Below, one piece after another: positions 1-10,698 of a stretch of 64,000 bases of DNA. The notes under the pieces were generated by a model. It was given only the letters and a program-made list of their open reading frames with translations. It ran no database searches and was not told where the DNA came from. Positions within the stretch are counted from its first letter, which is position 1. Each line of letters starts with the position of its first letter. The position numbers and the translations under genes were made by a program. Origin of the DNA: Adiantum capillus-veneris (taxonomy: Eukaryota > Streptophyta > Polypodiopsida > Polypodiales > Pteridaceae); the NCBI GenBank assembly GCA_014529385.2, contig CM043971.1, forward strand, positions 55,103,209 to 55,167,208. The letters are read 5' to 3'.

Positions 1-6
1 TACTAC

Positions 7-2400
7 ATGGAAGATTGTTGGGGGCAAGTCAAGCCGGTTTATCAAGCTGCTGCTCTCGCATCCAGAGGTCAAAATATCAACACCCAGGCTAGGAGGCCAC
101 CTCTTCAATGCTACGAGTGTGGTGGACCACATCGAGTAGCGGAGTGCCCTATTAGGCTGCAAAAGAATGCTGCACAGATGCAAGTGAATCAAGGGAGCAC
201 GTCTGCAATGCCAATACTCACATGTAATCATTGTGGCATAGATCACTTGATTGCCCAATGCCCCTATAACCCAAATGCGCCTAAAATCACACCCCTGAAT
301 TTGGTCGAAATTGCTAGTGTGACATCGCCAATACCACCCGTTGCACCCGCTTATGCGATTACACGGTCCATGCTTCAAGGGCCAGGCCATATCCTCGAAG
401 AGAGAGATACCGCGTCAATTATCCAAGCAAAGAAAAAGAAGACACGAAGGAAGAAGTCGCAGAATACGGAAAATTCAAAGCCAAGTTCCAAAACAAACAT
501 AGGAACAGGAGATGACCCCGTGTATATGAATGACCTCGAGGATGATTCAGATTCAATCGAGACAATGGAGACTAGAACCAATACCACAAAGGGAAAGACC
601 GACAAGGAAAACCGTAACATGGGACCAAATGAAAACCGAATAAGAGAAAATCATAAAGAGCCTCTGAAAACACCACAAGTGTTTCCAAATCCAATCCAAG
701 ACCCCCAAGATAAACCGCAGGGGCAAAAAGGGAAGAATCGTAAAAAGAAGATTGGGACGTACCCAAACCCAGTAGACGATATTAAGCAGGTGAAACTTCT
801 AAGAGGTTTAGTGGAGGAGACTCAAAGGAAACTAGAACCAGAACCCATGCATGTCAAAATTCATGACACAGTGTTTCCCACGCAAGTTCATCCACCCCAC
901 ATGAACCATAGACCGTTAGCCATATCTAGTATCATCCAAGAAGGGAGTGAGGACGGGACATCAGAAAGTGAGCATACACCCTTCTTGTTGGAAAGGATGT
1001 TTAACGAAGGAATACCTGATCCCATTGAGGAATATGAGATTCCATCCTCACCAGTTCCTAGTCAAGGACCTACACCCTGCAAAACGCCAATGAATGTTGC
1101 CAAACTAGTGGACTTCATGTCTTCTGAGGTCCGAACCACGATCATAGCAAAGCTGTATGGAGATCCTGAGTTATTCCTTGCACTTCGAGCATTCCTTAAC
1201 GGAGATCTACGAACGGGATTACCGCAGTTTGCACAACCAAATAGGCCTGACTCGATTATGATTGATGAGGAAAATCATGTGCAATCACTTGACTTAGATG
1301 GACACGAGTCTGTGATTGAGGTACCCATTAACGAATTAGGGCAGTATTTTGAAGGCGACGAGTCTAATGCGACCCTACCCATCACTACCAAGGGATTAAC
1401 TATAAAGGGAATTCTTGATGGTGGTGCGGGAGTTAGCATCGTTACAAAAGATTGTTGGGAATCCATGGGAAAACCCCGCCTCAGTGTTACTAACATTGTG
1501 GTAAAGATGGCAAATGGTACCATAGCCAAACCTATGGGGATGCTCAAGGATCTTAAGATCAAAGTTCTAGGACACAAGGTACGACATACGTTCATTGTAA
1601 TGGATTTCTCTAAACACATTATGTCATATGAGATGATTTTAGGACGACCATTCATGAGGGAAGCACAAATGGTTCATGATTGGTCTAAAAATCATGTCTA
1701 TTTGCAATTCCAAGACTCTGTCCTTAGAGTGGATTTGGTGACTGGTAAGGTACACCCCTTAGAGAGTAAAACCATTATTGATCATCGCTCTGACACCACA
1801 GTTCACTCGGCCCCACTACAATATTGTTACACTTCTAAGAAGGATAGAGACATTGGCCAAGATTCTCCTTATATGGATATCCTACCTGCGATGACTGAGT
1901 CGGACAATGTGGATTGGGTCCACCTAGCATCAACCATAGACACTTGGGGAAATAGGGGGACGACCTGGGTAACACCTGAGGGGGATGAAATGCATGTACC
2001 CTTAAATATGCTACAAGCAATGCATATCGCTTCCGACAAGACTCATCCTAATGTCACGAAGAAAACATACAAGTGGGTCCCTAAAGCTTCTTTAGTGACC
2101 ATAGCTAGTGCTAAAAGACAGAAGCCTTGTAAGAAACGTACCACTTGCTCCAAGAAAAGTAAGAAAATGTTGCGATGGATCCCTAAACGACTATTGGAAG
2201 CCCAAGGCTACTATCAAGGAAATGATCAAATCTGGGTGCCAAAACGTAGATTGTGCTCTTACCTATCACCTAACCCAAGTGAGCCCAATCCCGTAGCTCC
2301 AAAACGAATCAATGATCGTGGAAAGGAAAAAATCACAGAATGCTACACCCGCTCCCGAGCTAGTTTGGGTACCAAAGAAAGAACGATTTGTTCCACCTAG
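7..2400 (+). CDS. Gag C-terminus-protease-tail polyprotein of family A (partial, internally deleted)
   Basis: Open frame of about 797 codons. Codon 1 is not a true start; it aligns with the middle of the A' Gag near 58564. Two nucleocapsid knuckles lie at 109-147 and about 223-261, both C-x2-C-x3-H-x4-C, one residue shorter than the usual x4 spacing. A charged, Lys-rich linker follows (roughly residues 130-290). The retropepsin active site is DGGAG with the Asp codon at 1417-1419, and the ILGRPF motif lies near 1640-1655. After the protease spacer the frame jumps to a basic tail with WVPK/WIPK motifs (2070-2260). The last residues come from a frameshift near 2335: the A'-like reading continues in the next frame to 2620 with a further LVWVPKKE motif. 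Function: nucleocapsid and polyprotein processing. The product cannot support its own reverse transcription. Confidence 0.85.
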   Translation: MEDCWGQVKPVYQAAALASRGQNINTQARRPPLQCYECGGPHRVAECPIRLQKNAAQMQVNQGSTSAMPILTCNHCGIDHLIAQCPYNPNAPKITPLNLVEIASVTSPIPPVAPAYAITRSMLQGPGHILEERDTASIIQAKKKKTRRKKSQNTENSKPSSKTNIGTGDDPVYMNDLEDDSDSIETMETRTNTTKGKTDKENRNMGPNENRIRENHKEPLKTPQVFPNPIQDPQDKPQGQKGKNRKKKIGTYPNPVDDIKQVKLLRGLVEETQRKLEPEPMHVKIHDTVFPTQVHPPHMNHRPLAISSIIQEGSEDGTSESEHTPFLLERMFNEGIPDPIEEYEIPSSPVPSQGPTPCKTPMNVAKLVDFMSSEVRTTIIAKLYGDPELFLALRAFLNGDLRTGLPQFAQPNRPDSIMIDEENHVQSLDLDGHESVIEVPINELGQYFEGDESNATLPITTKGLTIKGILDGGAGVSIVTKDCWESMGKPRLSVTNIVVKMANGTIAKPMGMLKDLKIKVLGHKVRHTFIVMDFSKHIMSYEMILGRPFMREAQMVHDWSKNHVYLQFQDSVLRVDLVTGKVHPLESKTIIDHRSDTTVHSAPLQYCYTSKKDRDIGQDSPYMDILPAMTESDNVDWVHLASTIDTWGNRGTTWVTPEGDEMHVPLNMLQAMHIASDKTHPNVTKKTYKWVPKASLVTIASAKRQKPCKKRTTCSKKSKKMLRWIPKRLLEAQGYYQGNDQIWVPKRRLCSYLSPNPSEPNPVAPKRINDRGKEKITECYTRSRASLGTKERTICST

Positions 2401-2620
2401 CTCAGGAAGGGGGGAGTCCCATGAAGCTTCTAGCTCCTCATGTAATACATCCATAGAGGTAAAAGCTTCTACACAACCTCCATCTATAGTAGTGGACCTC
2501 CATGAAGCTACAAAAGTCCTCATTCATTTGTTTCCCTCTCAACCTTTTTCCCTGACCTCTATATCTCCTAATCTTAGGGAATGTACATATAAAGCTTTAT
2601 ACTCAAAAAAAATAAAATAA
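2312..2620 (+). CDS. Frameshifted end of the family A tail
   Basis: This overlaps the end of the 7-2400 frame in another reading frame. It restores similarity to the A' tail, including an ELVWVPK motif. The ATG at 2312 is simply the first Met in this frame; the true boundary is a single indel around 2335. The rest is Ser/Pro-rich and unassigned. It probably belongs to the polyprotein and is not a separate gene. Confidence 0.5.
   Translation: MIVERKKSQNATPAPELVWVPKKERFVPPSSGRGESHEASSSSCNTSIEVKASTQPPSIVVDLHEATKVLIHLFPSQPFSLTSISPNLRECTYKALYSKKIK
2404..2417 (+). promoter_or_regulatory. Internal polypurine tract candidate, family A
   Basis: AGGAAGGGGGGAG closely resembles the terminal PPT at 4035-4048 but lies 1.6 kb upstream of it, at the end of the coding region. 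It could prime internal plus-strand DNA synthesis or be a relic. A' has a similar tract at about 22484-22500, not at the exactly aligned position. Confidence 0.35.
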
Positions 2621-4034
2621 AGAGCAAGACCAATTAACAAACTAGTATGCACATTAAAAGTCAAAACATTGACTCAGACCTACACATGTCACATCTGGTA
2701 CAGTGAAACAGAAACCTATGTCATGACTGTTTTAGAGTTGAGTGACTAGAAAAGTTCTCTTTTCCCACTGATGTGCCTCCTAGAGGTATTGTTTTTGTTT
2801 CCTAGTGTGTACAGGAGCGTGTTGCTATTGATAGGATTTGGACCTTCATGGAACCTTTCTCTCGTTCACACTTCAAATCAAGCGCGACCATCGACACAAA
2901 CAGGTGTTTCTTGTCCATTAGCATTGCCCTTATCTTTTTTGCATCCATGTTTGTCTGCTTTGATTGTGATTGGTAGCATAATATTCAGTGCATTTGCTTA
3001 GTATTAAACATTTAATTCAATGTAATGTTTTGTCATAATCACTTGTCTAGGTTTAAAAATCAAGCAGTCCGACTAAGCTAGTTTGACCAAGTTAGGTGTT
3101 AGAGATCTTCTCTTAATACCATGGGGAATGCCTTCCTAATAAGCAATGGTTACTTAGGTTCTTAATCCGATTTAGGCAGCATTGTATGAAATGTACTAGG
3201 GCTTTCTAGTGGGCTTAACCCTATTGACCTTTAGCTTAAGTATTATAAAGGGAGTTTACTAATGTGATGAGCCTGGGGAGGGTAACAATGTTATATGACC
3301 CCCCAAAGTTACAAAATTAAAATGCTGAAAATGAACAAACAAAAAATCAAAGTGCCACAATGTAACTTTTTAAGCTGGAAGAGAAATCTCAGCTTAATTT
3401 GGTACTTCACTCACATGTATCGCCTATGGTACTAGAGCCCTAGAGGTTCCCAGTGTGGGCGCTTTTCCTTGAAAAGCAAAAAACCCAAGGCATACAAAAT
3501 AAGCACACACATCATAATTGAATCACTGTGAAAAGACCTTGGGGGGTCAAAGAAAAAGTAATCAGTCAGGCGATGATTTCATGAGAAATTCCTTTTATGG
3601 TAGCTTAACTACAAGGTTTTCTAGATATAGCCTCTAGTCAGCCCTCGAACATGAATACTTGGCTCTCGTGATTAAACAACTTAATTGACCACAGAAAATT
3701 AAGAAGCTTACCCATGGTATTAATATTCGATCTCTAGTGCCTTTCGACCGTCAAATTAGCGACCCCAAACTTGTTTAATTTTTTACCTTTACATCTATTT
3801 ATGCATTTGATTACATTGCAATTTAATGTTCATTGCTACCAAATTGTTTGAAATTCTTTGACCAATCAATTTGTCTACCTAAAACTGCATATGCTTTTTA
3901 AGAGAATGCAATTACTGTGCCAATGTTGTTTGATTTTGCAGTGACTGAAGAAGGCTAAGGACATTCATCTCAAATGCTCTTCCACCTCGACGAACCAGCT
4001 TCAACTCAATAGCTTCCGAGGACGGAATCTACAT
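2621..4034 (+). other. 3' untranslated region of family A copy 1
   Basis: No supported gene. The sequence parallels the A' 3' region (20486-22370, minus strand); shared stretches include the one around TGTGCCTCCTAGAGG at about 2773. A' has roughly 500 bp extra here, including a 129-codon ORF that is missing in this copy. Short ORFs (for example 2771-3001) lack conserved features. Confidence 0.7.
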
Positions 4035-4048
4035 TAGGAAGGGGGGCA
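4035..4048 (+). promoter_or_regulatory. Polypurine tract of family A copy 1
   Basis: AGGAAGGGGGGCA immediately precedes the LTR start TGTTAACCCT. The same tract and junction occur in A' (minus strand, 20472-20484). It is the primer site for plus-strand synthesis. Confidence 0.85.
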
Positions 4049-4236
4049 TGTTAACCCTCACGGCACACGGACATCCTATGATCTATAAACGTTGTATTAT
4101 TTAGAGTCAGGTACCGGGCTTGTCGGACCAATATGGAAAGGTAGAGTGATCGCCGATGAGAGGCGCACTTTAACTTGGACATTCAAGGGATTAGTTGGTT
4201 AAGCATGGGCGCCCAAGTGTGAATAGGGTGAGCTCC

Positions 4237-4244
4237 TATAAAAT
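4237..4244 (+). promoter_or_regulatory. TATA box in the family A LTR
   Basis: TATAAAAT sits about 190 bp into the LTR. A' has a TATAAAAG at the comparable place (minus strand, 20274-20281), which supports it as the U3 promoter. Confidence 0.55.
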
Positions 4245-4332
4245 CCAACTAAACCTAATTTTTACTCATTCTCTCATTTGTGCAATAGAAGAGTGCTCTT
4301 GCTCCATCTCCATCTTCTTCTTCTTCACCTCC

Positions 4333-4333
<1 letters not shown>

Positions 4334-4411
<78 letters not shown>
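4334..4411 (+). repeat. (GT)n(GA)n microsatellite in the family A LTR
   Basis: About 20 GT units are followed by about 19 GA units. The A' LTR has CT, C and CA tracts at the equivalent place on the opposite strand. Apparent ORFs across this stretch in several frames are artefacts of the repeats. Confidence 0.95.
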
Positions 4412-4419
<8 letters not shown>

Positions 4420-4662
4420 TGTGTGCGATCGAGCATTACGAAGGCGCGACGGCGGCGAAGCGGTTGAGCGCGGCACGACTGCAGCTTCTTCTTCATCGCG
4501 ACGAGGAATCCACCACGAAGGCGAGCGTAGAGCGGTGAGTGACACACCCTTTGTTCTCTTGAGCTTGCTAGTTTAGGCTTGTTGTGTGCTTGGAGCCGTT
4601 TGTGGCTCGCACACGGTGTATTGGCAAGTCCCTTGCTTCGACAGTGCGACAAGGAGCGCACA

Positions 4663-5364
4663 CACACACTCACACAATCTCATGTGTGAAGTAAAGAAGA
4701 CTCTCTCTCCTTCTCAAGCTTTAATGGAAAGCTTACCACCTACTCCAAGCTTGTGAGAAGGGAGGCCTACACCAACAACTCTTGGCTTTGTGATGCAAAT
4801 CCAACCAAGAGCCAAGCTTCAATGCATGCTCATCTCCTCTACCATGCTAATTACTAAGCTAAGCTATGCTAATATGAGTGATTATGTGAGGAGATGTACA
4901 TCTTTCTTGTAAGATACTCCTTCCTCTCAATCTACTCTCGTACCCTGCTAGCTCTCACCATCTTTGAAGGTGTGTGAGGTCTTGGGTCTGAGACCGAGGA
5001 TAATTGATGTTGTGTTTGCTAAGTGTTTTGCTTAGTGCATGAAGATTTCATCTTCATTGTACTAGCTAGTTTGGAAGGAACACAAACTGTACAATGTCTC
5101 TCTTGATGGGAGAAACCATAATACAAAGCCTTTTGGAGGGGGGACCGGCTCCATGCAAATCCGGTCCTCAACTGTTGTCAATAGCTTAATTTCTCTCTCT
5201 TTTGAAAGTATTGTTCATGCTATCTAACTAGGTGTTATGCTTTTTGTTGCTCTCTCCACCCAAGCACTCTTGTAGTTCTCATTAGGAATCTATTCTAATG
5301 AAATGCCCACTATGTTCATGCTAATTTCCGCTACACGCAAGTTTTTAGGCCATTAAATGTTACA
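4663..5364 (+). repeat. Truncated 5' LTR of family B copy 1
   Basis: Matches about 11935-12645 of the 3' LTR nearly base for base, ending ATGTTACA. The first ~880 bp (U3 and the TGTCATAATA start) are missing; a CA-rich tract joins it directly to the end of the family A LTR. Without U3 this LTR probably has no promoter. Confidence 0.9.
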
Positions 5365-5365
5365 T

Positions 5366-5377
5366 TGGTATTGGAGC
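5366..5377 (+). promoter_or_regulatory. Primer binding site, initiator-Met tRNA type
   Basis: TGGTATTGGAGC begins two bases after the LTR end. It differs at two positions from TGGTATCAGAGC, the usual plant initiator-Met site. Confidence 0.75.
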
Positions 5378-5764
5378 ACAAGGTTTCTCTTTTCTTGCTC
5401 AAGAAGGGAGGTCCTCAAGCTAGCTATAAATGGTTGGTATTATTAATTGCATGTGAGTAAGTAGAATAGGGATTTTTCAGCTTTGCAGTGCGCATGCCTT
5501 CGTGCAGTTAATGGGGCATCACCGTCGAGAGCTATGGTCTTAATAGTGGAGTCCTACGGGGCTTGCCTATGGCTTAACCACTATTGAGCTATTAGAAGCT
5601 TGACAGGAGCCGGTGCTGTTTTGGTGTTGAAAGACCCTCTTTTATTCCTTGCAATTAATGGTATTCGAGCCACGGGTATAGTAGCTTGAGTGTTTTTTTT
5701 AAAGGGGTAAAGAGGAGTAGCAACCAGGGCTTGAAGTGCCAAAGTACACCTAAAAGTTGTTAGA
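5378..5764 (+). other. Leader of family B copy 1
   Basis: The stretch from PBS to gag start has no supported gene. The first in-frame Met of Gag is at 5765. Confidence 0.6.
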
Positions 5765-7030
5765 ATGGCTGACAATAGTAAAGAGAGTGAAATTAATGTT
5801 GATAACTTTGATTTTGCTAATGAGCAAGCTACTAATGATGCTCCGATGCTTGTTAACTATCTTGTTTCTAGGCGTCAACAAGCCATGGGCAATCCATCTC
5901 TCCAAAGTGAAGTGCAACGACAGCTCCGTGCTCATGGGATTCTCCTAGCTCATCACCATGACGAGAGAACACCTAGGAAGCCTCCTTGTGAGACTTTCAA
6001 AAGAGGTCTCTCTCCGATTCGGGAAGAAGAAGAGAATCCATACGAAGGGCTCAAGAATTTACTTCTTGATGATGCATCTCCTTCCCAAAGGAGAACTCAA
6101 GAGCCTCCACCGAAGGAACGAGAAAGAAGTGAGTTTCCCACCACCTCGGTGGAGATGGCTCCACGAAGACGGTGGGCTAAACGCTCTCCATCACCACCAA
6201 AGCGGAGAAGACCATCGCACCCTTCTCCACACCATAATTCAAAGAGGAATGATAAAAAGCAAGAGAAGAAAAAGGCGAGAAAGAGGACACCCTCTTCTCC
6301 ATCTTCTTCATCCTCTTCCTCTTATGAAAGTGATGGTGAAGACGACGAAGATCAAGACAAGAAAAAGGCGAGAAAGAGGTCACCCTCTTCTCCACCTTCC
6401 TCAAATTCTTCACCTTCTGAAGAAAGTGATGGTGCAACCTTTGAACCATCAAAAAGCAGATGCCATAGGAAATCCTATGCCGCATGGAAGAGGTCGTCCA
6501 AGCTGAAGAAATTCAAAGAGGGAGGGAAGAGCATCTCTTTCCTTACCTATGATGGTACCTTTGGTGCTACGGACAAAGTCTTGGCCTTTATCCAGCAATT
6601 TGATGCGGCATTTGGAGATGAGGGCTTCACGGAGTCCTCTAAGCTACGCCATGTAGCTATGCACTTTCAAAAGTCTGCCAGGCAATGGTGGTCTAGCCTA
6701 CGAGCCAACGGTGAAGCTCCGCGAACATGGAAAGCTTTAAGAGCTTCCATTATGAAGCAGTTTTTGGCCACCGATGCCAAAGACAAAGTACTCACCGAAT
6801 TGCGAAGCTTAAAGCTCTCTCCCTATGAATCCATCCACAAATATGTAGACAAGTTTTGGGACCTACAAATCAAAGCCATTGTCTTCAAAAAGTTGGATTT
6901 TGGAGAGCAAAAGCAACAATTTTGTGCGGGCTTAACCGAAGAAATGGCGGAGTATGTCAACTCCCAAAGGCCACGTACCATATCGGCGGTAATACACCAT
7001 ACTATGGTGGCTCTCGAATCAATTTCCAAA
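5765..7030 (+). pseudogene. gag: gag of family B copy 1 (capsid part)
   Basis: Starts with Met-Ala-Asp at 5765. Residues ~110-240 are Arg/Lys/Ser-rich with two runs of KKKARKR followed by poly-Ser. The retrotransposon gag core spans roughly residues 255-420, with ARQWWSSL near residue 304. The frame is lost around 7020; the nucleocapsid continues in a different frame. Function: forms the virus-like particle. Confidence 0.85.
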
Positions 7031-7602
7031 TGGGGGCTAAAAGAAATAATAAGCCCACGGAAAACAAGGGTTCCAACGAGCCTAAGGGGAAGGACAATGT
7101 CCAAAAGTCTCCTAAGGGCAACTCCAACAAAGCTAAAGAGAAGGGAGTTTACAAAGGTAAAAACAAACTCTCTCCTGAAGAGCTTGAGCGTTATCGCAAG
7201 GATAACCGGTGTTTCAAGTGCGGCGAACAAGGGCATGCGTATTGTGCTTGTCCCCAAAAGAACAACTGCCAAGATCCTCCTAGAGCTACCTTGGTTGAAA
7301 TCCAAGAGGAGGAGACTCGCCAAACTCATCACAAAGGATCTCCTCTATGCCATGCTTGGGGAAAGGTAAGAGAACATGATGCTTTTATTCTCTTTGACCC
7401 TGGTTCTACTCACAATTTTATATCTATGGAGTTGGCCACCAAGCTAGGCATACAAGCCTACGAGATGGGAGATTGTTCTACCCACAGACAGTGCTTTCAA
7501 GGGGCAAGAAGCTTCAGTCACTCCCTTAATCGGGAAATTGAGGCTTCATGTCCAAAGCTATGTGGACAAAGAGGACTTCTTTATCTCTCCTCTCAAGCAT
7601 GA
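7000..7602 (+). pseudogene. Nucleocapsid zinc knuckle and protease start, family B copy 1
   Basis: In this frame a single C-x2-C-x4-H-x4-C knuckle lies at 7210-7251. A retropepsin follows with the active site FDPGST (Asp codon near 7396) and HNFIS after it, as commonly seen in plant chromoviruses. A second frameshift near 7470 moves the protease C-terminus (VILGAPWF, ~7607) into the RT frame. The frame begins inside gag and has no start of its own. Confidence 0.8.
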
Positions 7603-8629
7603 GCATGTAATCCTAGGGGCACCATGGTTTGACCGCCTGGCTGCCAATGTTAAATTTCCTAAAAGGAGAATCTCCTTTAAGTTCAGGGAAAAAGACATGT
7701 ATATAGATGCTAAGGAAATGGGTAACACTTTCCCCATTGTACATACACCAGCTTTCAACAAGTCAATAAAGAGCTCTATTTCCATGTACATGAATTTTGT
7801 TAAAGATTCTCAAAATGAACTTAATGCTTTAGCAAAAGAAAATAAAAGCAACCAAAAGGAATTAGAGTTATCCAATTTTCTCAAGGGGTTTCAAGATGTT
7901 TTTATTGACGACATCCCTTGTGAGCTACCTCCTAAACGAGGTAATGATGACCATGCAATTGAACTTCTTCCAGGAAGCTCACCACCTAACAAACCTCCTT
8001 ATAGAGTTTCTCAAGCTCAACAAGAGGAGATTAAGCGGCAAGTGCATGAGTTAGTTGAGAAGGGCATGGTTAGGCCTAGCTCATCTCCATTTTGCTCACC
8101 TGTGCTATTAGTGCAAAAGAAAGACGGCACATATCGTATGTGTGTCGACTATAGAGCACTAAATAGGATCACTATCAAAAATAGGTTTCCCGTTCCACGG
8201 GTAGAAGACCTATTTGATAAGCTACAAGGATTGACCTACTTCAATAGGATTGATCTAAAAAGTGGCTATCATCAAATAAGGATAGTTGATCAAGACATTG
8301 TAAAGACCGCATTTCGCACTACATTTGGTCTTTATGAATACATTGTCCTGCCTTTTGGCTTGACCAATGCACCAACCACATTCAACCGCTTGATGGAGAA
8401 GTTGTTTAGGCCTCATCGAACCTTCACTGGAGTGTTCTTTAATGATATTATCATCTACTCTAATTCATTAGATGAACACAAGCAACACCTCCAGGCAATA
8501 TTTCAAGTTTTAAGAGAGAATAAACTTTATGTTAATCGAAAGAAAAGTGAATTTTTCTTACAAGAGATTCAGTATTTAGGTCACATTATCTCCCAAGATG
8601 GGGTATCCAAATGGATCCATCAAAGTTAA
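7538..8629 (+). pseudogene. Protease C-terminus and reverse transcriptase, family B copy 1
   Basis: This contains the end of the protease (LGAPWF), a linker, then RT motifs in order: KKDGTYRMCVDYRALN, DLKSGYHQIR, TAFRTTFGLYEY and PFGLTNAP. The catalytic box reads F-F-N-D at about 8435-8446: the first Asp of the usual DD pair is Asn, so the polymerase should be dead. The frame ends early at 8629 by a frameshift within the RT thumb; similarity resumes in another frame to the RNase H. Confidence 0.88.
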
Positions 8630-9225
8630 AGGTAATAAAAGGATGGCCTAAACCAAGGAATCTTCATGAACTAAGAAGCTTTATAGGCATACTATAGACG
8701 CTTCATAGAAAAGTTCTCACAAATTGCGGGACCATTACATGACCTAACAAAGAAAAGCCTTAGGTATACATGGTCTGCTAAGGAGAACAATGCTTTCGAA
8801 AAGATTATCTCTCAACCTGTGCTTACACTACCGGATCTCTCAAAACCATTTGAGGTCCAATGTGATGCTTGTAGTGATTGCCTTGGAGCTGTTTTGCTTC
8901 AAGAAGGGCACACCATAGGCTATGAAAGTCGAAGGCTCGACCCTGTTGAGCAAGCTCTAGGCATATATGAAAAGGAACTCCTTGCGGTTCTACATGCCTA
9001 GACTCATGGAAGCACTATTTTTTGGGGACTCCTTTCATTCTGCGAACGGATCACCAAAGTCTTAAGTACTTCATGACGCAGACCAAGCTCTCCGACAAAC
9101 AAATGAGGTGGTCAAATTTCCTTTCGCAATTTCATTTTCATATTGCTCACATTGCTGGCAAGCATAATCAAGTAGCTGATGCACTCTCAAGACGACCGAG
9201 AGTGAATGCGGTTTCCATAGCAACT
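8630..9225 (+). pseudogene. RNase H domain, family B copy 1
   Basis: The connection (FIGILYRRF-like, near 8680) and RNase H are spread over two open segments (8819-9001 and 9022 on). Visible catalytic positions are Asp in VQCDACSD, Glu in YEKELLAV, Asp in RTDHQSLK and Asp in VADALSRR. A stop at 8999-9001 and a frameshift break the domain. Function: degradation of RNA in RNA-DNA hybrids during reverse transcription. Confidence 0.8.
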
Positions 9226-10300
9226 CACAATGATCTATCTTCAATGATAGATGAGTATGCTATTGATCCCGGTTTTAGAGATGTGATTTCAGCCCTTGCA
9301 TTAGGGAAGAAAGAAGAACCATTTACTTTACAAGATGGCTATCTTCTCTATGGCAATAGACTATGTGTTACTAACTCACTACGTGAGAAAGTAATGTATG
9401 AATCTCATGCTCCACCTTATGCGGGGCATAGAGGGATTTAGTCTACCTTAAAGGGAATTGAAACATATTTCTATTGGCCTACCATGAAAGTGAACATACA
9501 AGAGTATGTTTCTAAATGTGTGATATGCCAAAAGACAAAATTTGATAGAGGGAAGCAACTTGGATTGCTTCAACCCTTGCCAATCCCTAATTCACCATGG
9601 GAGAGCATATCCATGGATTTTATCTTTGGATTGCCTAAGTCTATCGATGGGAATACGGGAATATGGACGATAGTAGACAGGTTCAGTAAACAAGCTCATT
9701 TTATACCTGTCAAAAAGACTATCAAAGCCCATCTAGGCAACCCTCTTCATTTCACAAATTTTCAAGTACCATGGCTTGCCAATGTCCATAGTGTCGGATA
9801 GAGATCCTAGAATGACCAGTAATTTCTGGAAGGGTCTCTTTGAGAATTTAGGGACAAGGCTAAACTTCTCTTCGTCCTATCATCCACAAATGGATGGCCA
9901 AAGTGAAATAGCTAACCTAACCATTCTCGATCTACTAAAAGCCTATGTAACGGAAGTAGATCAAAGATCCCAATGGGAGAAGTACTTACCCTTAGTGGAG
10001 TATGCTTACAATAACACTGTACATACTTCCACGGGAAAAGCACCTTTCGAGGTAATTGAGGGAAGATTAAAAATTTCCTTGCTACTTAAGGTACATGGGA
10101 AGATCTTCGTTGCTGTGCAGATGAGTATAGCCGAGACCTACAAGAATATTTTATAAAGATTAAGGATGCTATCTCTATCTCACAACAAAGGCAAAAGGCT
10201 ACTGCTGACAAGCACAGAAGAGCCCAAGCCTTTAAAGAAAATGATTGGGTCTTATTAAAGTTTCCCAAGGCTTGATTAAGGCACACGACGGGCAAGAATC
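9226..10300 (+). pseudogene. Integrase, family B copy 1
   Basis: The HHCC finger begins at the His in AGHRGI (~9425) and ends with CVICQ (~9517-9530); a stop at 9439-9441 interrupts it. The core has Asp in SMDFIFGLP (~9615), Asp in VSDRDPR after a frameshift near 9775, and Glu in GQSEIAN (~9900). The tail is frameshifted again near 10060-10160. All three acidic catalytic positions survive, but the frame does not. Confidence 0.82.
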
Positions 10301-10380
10301 CTACGGGACGCCAAAAGTACTATGCTAAACTAGCAAAAAGGTACTATGATCCCTTCCAGATTCTTAGGCCAATCAATGAG

Positions 10381-10698
10381 ATGGCCTATCAACTCAAGTT
10401 GCCCAATCATTGGCTCATACACAATGCTTTCCATGTGAGCCTATTAAAGCCTTACAAAGGAGAGCCACCTCAAGAACCAACTATTGAAGACCCACCGGAG
10501 ATCGAGGACCAAGAGGAGGTGCTGCAGCCCGAGTCCATTCTCCGACATGAAGACAAGGTACTAAGAGGCGGTAAGACTATCCGACGATATCTTATTAAGG
10601 TTAAGAATTATCCTTTTGAAGATGCTAGATGGATGCAAGGCATACAATTTAAGGATAACCTAAACCTTGTCAATGCTTACAATGCTTCCCAAGAGTAA
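10381..10698 (+). CDS. Integrase C-terminus with chromodomain-like segment, family B copy 1
   Basis: This open segment has the motif FHVSLLKPY (end of the chromovirus integrase) and then an acidic linker. Next comes ESILRHEDKVLRGG, followed by RRYLIKVKNYPFEDARW. This matches the conserved pattern of chromovirus chromodomains (I-L-x-x-R/H ... Y-L-V-K-W ... D-A-T-W), with Val in place of the central Trp. Chromodomains of this group steer integration toward chromatin marks. The start at 10381 is only the first Met after a frameshift. Confidence 0.75.
   Translation: MAYQLKLPNHWLIHNAFHVSLLKPYKGEPPQEPTIEDPPEIEDQEEVLQPESILRHEDKVLRGGKTIRRYLIKVKNYPFEDARWMQGIQFKDNLNLVNAYNASQE

Larger units (their letters stand above)
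1..4662 (+). mobile_element. Family A copy 1: 5'-truncated Ty3/gypsy (non-chromovirus) retrotransposon
   Basis: The window opens inside this element. It contains the Gag C-terminus with two zinc knuckles, an aspartic protease, a W-x-P-K tail, a long untranslated region, a polypurine tract and a 3' LTR. Its proteins and LTR match the minus-strand copy A' (19768-64000) throughout. RT, RNase H and integrase are absent: the protease spacer is joined directly to the post-integrase tail near 2036, where A' has about 3.36 kb more. The copy is therefore an internally deleted, non-autonomous derivative. The 5' LTR, PBS and Gag N-terminus lie left of the window. Confidence 0.9.
4049..4662 (+). repeat. 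3' LTR of family A copy 1
   Basis: It begins TGTTAACCCT after the PPT and ends GCGCACA, matching the A' LTR ends (minus strand, 20471 to 19768). It contains TATAAAAT at 4237-4244 and a GT/GA microsatellite just downstream, within the predicted transcribed part. Its right end is fused at a CA tract to a truncated family B LTR. Confidence 0.85.

Noticed and set aside
4255..4673. Four overlapping ORFs on both strands across the GT/GA tract
   Set aside because: They translate dinucleotide repeats (Cys-Val, Arg-Glu, Leu-Ser, His-Thr) inside an LTR.
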